Positions 58,948-64,000 of a stretch of 64,000 nt of DNA are shown here, one piece after another. Every line of letters begins with the position of its first letter. Position 1 is the first letter of the stretch. This DNA is from Phocoena phocoena. Its lineage: Eukaryota > Chordata > Mammalia > Artiodactyla > Phocoenidae. The position numbers were made by a program, and so were the translations under genes. The stretch is taken from assembly GCF_963924675.1 (NCBI RefSeq), contig NC_089222.1, positions 135,248,281-135,312,280 on the forward strand, given 5' to 3'. A model generated the notes under the pieces. The model was not told where the DNA came from, did no database searches, and saw nothing but the letters and a program-made list of their open reading frames with translations.

Positions 58948-60896
58948 ATTTTGAAACTTTTATTTATTTAAATATCTTTATTGGAACATAATTGCTTTAC
59001 AGTGTTGTGTTTCTGCTGTACAACAAAGTGAATCAGCTATATGTATACATATATCCCCATATCCCCTCCCTCTTAAGCATCGCTCCCACCCTCCCTATCC
59101 CACCCCTCTAGGTGTTCACAGAGCACTGAGCTGATCTACCTGTGCAGCAGCTTCCCACTAGCCATCCATTTTACATTTGGTAGTGTATATATGTCAATGC
59201 TACTCTCTCACTTCGTCCCAGCTTCCCCTTCCCCACCTATGTCCTCAAGTCTGTTCTCTACATCTGTGTCTTTATTCCTGGCCTGCCACTAGGTTTATCA
59301 GTACCATTTTTTTTAGATTCCATATATGTGCGTTAGCGTACGGTTTTCTTTTTCTCTTTCTGACTTACTTCACTCTGCGTGACAGACTCTAGGTCCATCC
59401 ACCTCATTACAAATAACTTAGCTTCGTTCCTTTTTATGGCACAGTAACATTCAATTGTATACATGTGCCACATCTTCTTTATCCATTCATCTGTCGATGG
59501 ACACTTAGGTTGCTTCCATGTCCTGGCTATTGTAAATAGTGCTGCAATGAACATTGAGGTACGTGTATTTTTTTGAATTATGGTTTTCTCAGGTCATATG
59601 CCCAGTAGTGTGATTACTGGATCATATGGTAGATCTATTTTTAGATTTTAAGGAATTTCCATACTGTTCTCCATACTGGCTGTATCAATTTACATTCCCA
59701 CCAACAGTGCAGGAGGGTTCCCTTTTCTCCATACCCTCTCCAGCATTTATTGTTTGTAGATGTTTTGATGATGGCCATTCTGACTGGTGTGAGGTGATAC
59801 CTCATTGTGGTTTTGATTTGCATTTCTCTAATGATTAGTGTTGTTGGGCATCTTTTCATGTGTTTGTTGACAATCTGTATGTCTTCTTTGGAGAAATGTC
59901 TATTTAGGTCTTCTGCCCATTTTTGGATTGGGTTGTTTTTTTGATATTGAGCTGCAAGAGCTGCTTGTATATTTTGGAGATTAATCCTTTGTCAATTGCT
60001 TCGTTTGCAAATGTTTTCTCCCATTCTGAGGGTTGGGTTGTCTTTTCGTCTTGTTTATGGTTTCCTTTGCTGTGCAAAAGCTTTTAAGTTTCATTAGGTC
60101 CAACTTGTTTATTTTTGTTCTTATTTCCATTACTCTAGGAGGTGAGTCAAAAAGGATCTTGCTGTGATTTATGTCATAGAGTGTTCTGCCTGTGTTTTCC
60201 TCTAAGAGTTTTATAGTGTCTGGCCTTACATTTAGGTCTTTAATCCATTTTGAGTTTATTTTTGTGTATGGTGTTAGGAAGTGTTCTAATTTCATTCTTT
60301 TACATGTAACTGTCCAGTTTTCCCAGCACCACTTATTGAAGAGGCTGCCTTTTCTCCATTGTATATTCTTGCCTCCTCTGTCAAAGATAAGGTAACCATA
60401 GGTGCGTGGGTTTATCTCTGGGTTTTCTATCCTGATCCATTGATCTATATTTTTGTTTTTGTGCAAGTACCATACCGTCTTGATTACTGTAGCTTTGTAG
60501 TATAGTCTGAAGCCAGGGAGCCTGATTCCTCCAGCTCCATTTTTCTTTCTCAAGATTGCTTTGGCTATTCGGAATCTTCTGTGTTTCCATACAAATTGTA
60601 AAAATTCTTGTTGTAGTTCTGTGAAAAATGCCATTGGTAATTTGATAGGGATTGCATTGAATCTGTAGATTGCTTTGGGTAGTATAGTCATTTCCACAGT
60701 GTTGAGTCTTCCAATCCAAGAACATGGTATATCTCTCCAACTGTTTGTTTCATCTTTGATTTCTTTCATCAGTGTCTTATAGTTTTCTGCATAGAGGTCC
60801 TTTGCCTCCTCAGGTAGGTTTATTCCTAGGTACTTTATTCTTTTTGTTGCAGTGGTAAGTGGGCGTGTTTCCTTAATTTCTCTTTCTGATTTTTCA
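58948..60896 (-). mobile_element. 5'-truncated L1 with 17-bp target duplication
   Basis: Minus-strand L1 from the post-RT part of ORF2 to the 3' end. The target duplication tttaaaacctaattttt is exact at 58931-58947 and 60897-60913. Length about 1.95 kb. The 3' UTR is at 58948-59330; ORF2 has a frame shift near 59980. It contains no SINE. Confidence 0.93.
59981..60769 (-). pseudogene. L1 ORF2 fragment (post-reverse-transcriptase region)
   Basis: A 262-residue open frame carrying the L1 ORF2 C-terminal part: [60 protein letters not shown], then KWCWENW. It lies after the reverse-transcriptase catalytic motif, which is truncated away. The frame continues in pieces to 59333. Confidence 0.92.
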
Positions 60897-60913
60897 TTTA
60901 AAACCTAATTTTT

Positions 60914-61395
60914 AAAATCCAGTATCTTTTCATGTTATTAGATGTGATTCTGAAGCATCTCTTTTTTAGGTGCAGAATATTCTAATCTGAAAAACATAAT
61001 TTGTGCTGAAATCTTTTGAAACAAACCCCCTGATACTCCTGCCTTTTGGATGAGTTCCATGAAGCAGAATTGGTAGGTCAGAGAGCTTCTAAAATCTATG
61101 GCTCTTGATACATTTTACCAAATTGTCTCCAGAAAGGGCTTAGTAATTACTGCCCAGGTTCCAAGTCTATACTCATTGCCATTTTAATATTTATGAGCTT
61201 GATAGGGGAAAAAATAGTATCTCCTTGTTTTAATTCCTTTTGCTGATAAGTTTAGCATTTTTTAATATGTTAATTTAAAAAAAATTTGTGTTAGTAGCTC
61301 ACATATATTATTTCTTCTCTTTGGAATTTTCTCTTGTCCTTGTCACATTTTCTTTTGGAGTTAATCTTTTTTCTTCATTTATGTGGGCTCCTTGT
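60914..61395 (-). mobile_element. Old L1-like remnant flanking the young L1
   Basis: Strings such as ttttaccaaattgtctccag and gagctt-gataggggaaaaa look like diverged reverse L1; 58560-58930 may be its other part. Low certainty. Confidence 0.4.
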
Positions 61396-61414
61396 ACTTA
61401 GGGATATTTCTTTT

Positions 61415-61754
61415 TTTTTTTTTAAATAAATTTATTTAGTTAGTTTTGACTGCATTGGGTCTTTGTTGCTGCACTTGGGCTTTCTCTAATTGTGGCGAGT
61501 GGGGGCTACTCTTCGTTGCGGTGTGCAGGCTTCTTATTGCAGTGGCTTTTCTGGTTGAGGAGCACAGGATCTAGGCGCATGGGCTTCAATAGTTGTGGCA
61601 GGCGGGCTCAGTAGTTGTGGTGCACAGGCTCAGTAGTTGTGGCGCACTGGCTGAGTGGCTCCATGACACATGGGATCTTCCCGGACCAGGGCTCAAACCC
61701 GTGTCCCCTGCGTTGGCAGGTGGATTCTTAACCATTGAGTCACCAGGGAAGTCC
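61415..61754 (-). mobile_element. CHR-type SINE, long form
   Basis: gactgcattgggtctttgtt to caccagggaagtcc; target duplication agggatatttctttt at 61400 and 61755. Confidence 0.93.
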
Positions 61755-62340
61755 AGGGATATTTCTTTATTCCCAATTTTTCATTTGCTTTTAAAACTTG
61801 TGGTGTTTTCTTTTATAGAAGTATTTACCTCCCCCACCCCGACAATCCACGATTATTTTCCATTTTTAAGGATTTCTGCCCGCTGTCAAATGAGGAAGTC
61901 CTCTCTCATGCCAAGATTTTATGAATATTAACCCATATTTTCTTCTAGCACACTTTCATGGTTTCATTTTTTTCACTAGACTCTTCAAGCCATCTGTAAT
62001 TTGTTTTGGTGTCAACAAATTTATTCTAGTGTAGGCAAATGTGATTTACATTTTCTTAATTTAATTATTTGTATACACTATGCAAACATTAGGCAAGTTT
62101 AGGTAGCAAGTTGGAGGTAAACATTAAGTTTTCACACTGCTCTGGGGAGCACTGGGATTTCTGAGAAGTCTTAAAGGGTTTGCCATGCGAATAGAGGTGT
62201 GGGAGGTATATGTGTGTTTCCAGCTCCAACTTCTCCCAAGAACTGCAGACTTAGATGGTCAGCTAGGCACCATCTAAGTAGGCAGGTCTTCTTGGGAACA
62301 TAATGATAGGCTGTTCAAAATTAACATGGTCAAAACAGAG
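61755..62340. other. Intron, no features seen
   Basis: No repeat or exon recognised except short L1-like strings near 61830-62060. Confidence 0.35.
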
Positions 62341-62343
62341 TTC

Positions 62344-62428
62344 TTTTTTTTTTTTAATTTATTTTATTGAAGTATAGTTGATTTAGAATGCTGTGTTAGT
62401 TTCTGGTATACAGCAAAGTGATTCAGTT

Positions 62429-62475
<47 letters not shown>

Positions 62476-62730
62476 TTGCATATGGTAATCCCAAACTCCC
62501 AATCTATCCCTCCTTCCCCCCCTCCCCCCTTGGCAACCACAAGTCTGTTTTCTATGTCTGAGCCTGTTTCTGTTTTGTGGATAAGTTCTTTTGTGTCATA
62601 TTTTAGATTCCACATATAAGTGATAATCATGATATTTGTCTTTCTGACTTCCTTTAGTATGATAATCTCTAGGTCCATCCATGTTGCTGCAAATGGCATT
62701 TCATTCTTTTTTATGGCTGAGTGGTATTCC

Positions 62731-62795
<65 letters not shown>

Positions 62796-63230
62796 GTATA
62801 TATACCACATCTTCTTTATCCATTCATCTGTTGATAGACATTTAGGTTGTTTCCATGTCTTGGCTATTGTAAATAGTGCTGCTGCTATGAACATTGGGGT
62901 GCATGTATCTTTTTGAATTATAGTTTTGTCCGGATATATGCCTAGGAGTGGGATTGCTGTCTCATATGGTAGCTCTATTTTTAGTCTTTTAAGGAACCTC
63001 CATACTGTTCTCCATAGTGGCTGCACCAATTTACATTCCCACCAACAGTATGGGAGGGTTCCCTTTTCTCCACAACCTCTCCAGCATTTGTTATTTATAG
63101 AGTTTTTAATCATGGCCATTCTGACCCGTGTGAGGTGGTACCTCATTGTAGTTTTGATTTGCATTTCTCTAATATTTAGTGATGTCGAGTGTCTTTTCAT
63201 GTGCCTATTGGCCAACTGTAAAAACACAAT
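62344..63230 (-). mobile_element. 5'-truncated L1 with expanded microsatellites
   Basis: 3' UTR (gaagtatagttgatttagaa) through the ORF2 end ([20 protein letters not shown] at about 62985-63060). An (at)n run lies at 62438-62470 and a (tg)n(ta)n run at 62735-62804 in the UTR/ORF2 junction. Confidence 0.9.
62438..62804. repeat. Two microsatellites inside the L1
   Basis: (at)n at 62438-62470 and (tg)n followed by (ta)n at 62735-62804. Confidence 0.9.
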
Positions 63231-63235
63231 TCTCG

Positions 63236-63437
63236 GGCTTCCCTGGTGGCGCAGTGGTTGAGAGTCCGCCTGCCGATGCAGCGGACACGGGTTCGTGCGC
63301 CGGTCCGGGAAGATCCCACATGCCGCGGAGCGGCTGGGCCCGTGAGCCATGGCCGTTGAGCCTGCGCGTCCGGAGCCTGTGCTCCGCAACGGGAGAGGCC
63401 ACAACAGTGAGAGGCCCACGTACCAAAAAAAAAAAAA
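63236..63437 (+). mobile_element. CHR-type SINE, short young form
   Basis: gggcttccctggtggcgcag, near-consensus body with an A tail, inserted at the end of the L1 piece; flank tctcg repeated on both sides. Confidence 0.93.
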
Positions 63438-63449
63438 TCTCGATGCTAT

Positions 63450-64000
63450 GCCCAGTCTAATCTACACACCCCAGACCTTTCCGTCTTAGCAAATGGCGCC
63501 CTTATCCACCCAGTTCTCCAGGCCAGAAACTTCACAGCTCTTCTTGATTCTTCTGTCTTCTACCTGCTCCATATCTATTCCGTTAAGTTCTGTGAACTTT
63601 CTGTTCAAAGTACATCCCGAATCTGACCACTCATCATCATTTCCACTGTTAAATGTTACTCCTGGCCACCACTGCCTCTCACGTGAGTGTCTGCCATGAT
63701 CTCGCTGGTTTTCTTGATTTCACTCTGTCTGCGTGGAATCTGTTCCACACAGCACCTTCTACGCTAAAAATCAGATCCTGTTATTCCCTTGCTCAAAACC
63801 TTTCAAAGACTTCCCATTACACTTAAAATAAAATCCAAGCCTCACTTTAAGGGATGCTTGTATTTTGGTCTCTGTTGCCTCTCCTGTTTCCTCTTTCTAG
63901 GCTCACTTTGTTCACTTTGCTACAGCTGGACTGGCCTCTTTCTCTTCCTTGGACAGGTTCTTTTCTTTCCATGGGTCTTTGCACTGGCTGAACCCTCCCA
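63450..64000 (+). mobile_element. L2-like fragment
   Basis: cacagctcttcttgattctt ctgtcttc.., then ttattcccttgctcaaaacc tttcaaagacttcccattac match the remembered L2 pattern. Runs off the window. Confidence 0.6.

Larger units (their letters stand above)
30177..64000 (+). other. ITSN1: Probable ITSN1 intron 1, no exon recognised
   Basis: About 34 kb downstream of the probable exon 1 contain no reading frame resembling intersectin (its N-terminal EH-domain sequence is absent in all frames) and no other gene. The content is repeats and plain AT-rich sequence. Longer open frames here are SINE, L1 or hAT translations. This fits the long first intron of ITSN1 in mammals, with the start-codon exon beyond the right edge. 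Confidence 0.65.

Noticed and set aside
62427..63419. 330-codon minus-strand frame
   Set aside because: A run-on of L1 ORF2 end, microsatellite ([10 protein letters not shown]) and SINE; not a gene.

Overview
This is a cetacean (whale or dolphin) genomic window. It is saturated with the tRNA-derived CHR-type SINEs typical of cetaceans: more than 30 copies begin or end in the 'ttccctggtgg' head. It also carries artiodactyl/cetacean-type L1 3' ends and mammal-wide MIR, L2, MER5-like, Tigger/MER2-like and hAT remnants. There is no bacterial or plasmid content, and nearly all short open frames are translations of SINEs.

Positions 1-29154 hold most of CRYZL1 (zeta-crystallin-like quinone oxidoreductase) on the minus strand. 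Nine coding segments can be assembled (1-103 partial, 1496-1594, 3903-4014, 5076-5209, 12770-12838, 14287-14331, 17370-17442, 19724-19801, 21426-21491), plus a probable non-coding first exon ending at 29154. Every junction has GT/AG and the phases match throughout. They give about 260 uninterrupted residues of a protein about 349 long in human; the C-terminal end lies to the left of the window.

Positions about 28990-30700 are a CpG island between two head-to-head promoters. To its right, on the plus strand, is a probable 5' non-coding exon of ITSN1 (intersectin 1), ending at a GAG|GTGAGG donor at 30176. The ITSN1 assignment rests mainly on the known CRYZL1-ITSN1 neighbour order in mammals, because no ITSN1 coding sequence is present. 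From 30177 to 64000 I find no convincing exon; this fits the long first intron of ITSN1.

The introns are built of layered repeats. Old L1M, L2, MIR and DNA transposons are interrupted by CHR SINEs, and SINEs are nested in SINEs. Notable structures are a 193-bp inverted duplication at about 98% identity (34530-34722 and 36125-36317), a 5'-truncated L1 with a perfect 17-bp target duplication (58948-60896), a 44-bp L1 insertion (9641-9684), a SINE that seems to have carried downstream sequence with it (57431-57751), a hAT transposase remnant (46609-48583), and an in-frame upstream ATG in CRYZL1 exon 1. I found no new multi-gene biological system; the interest is in gene structure and repeat history.
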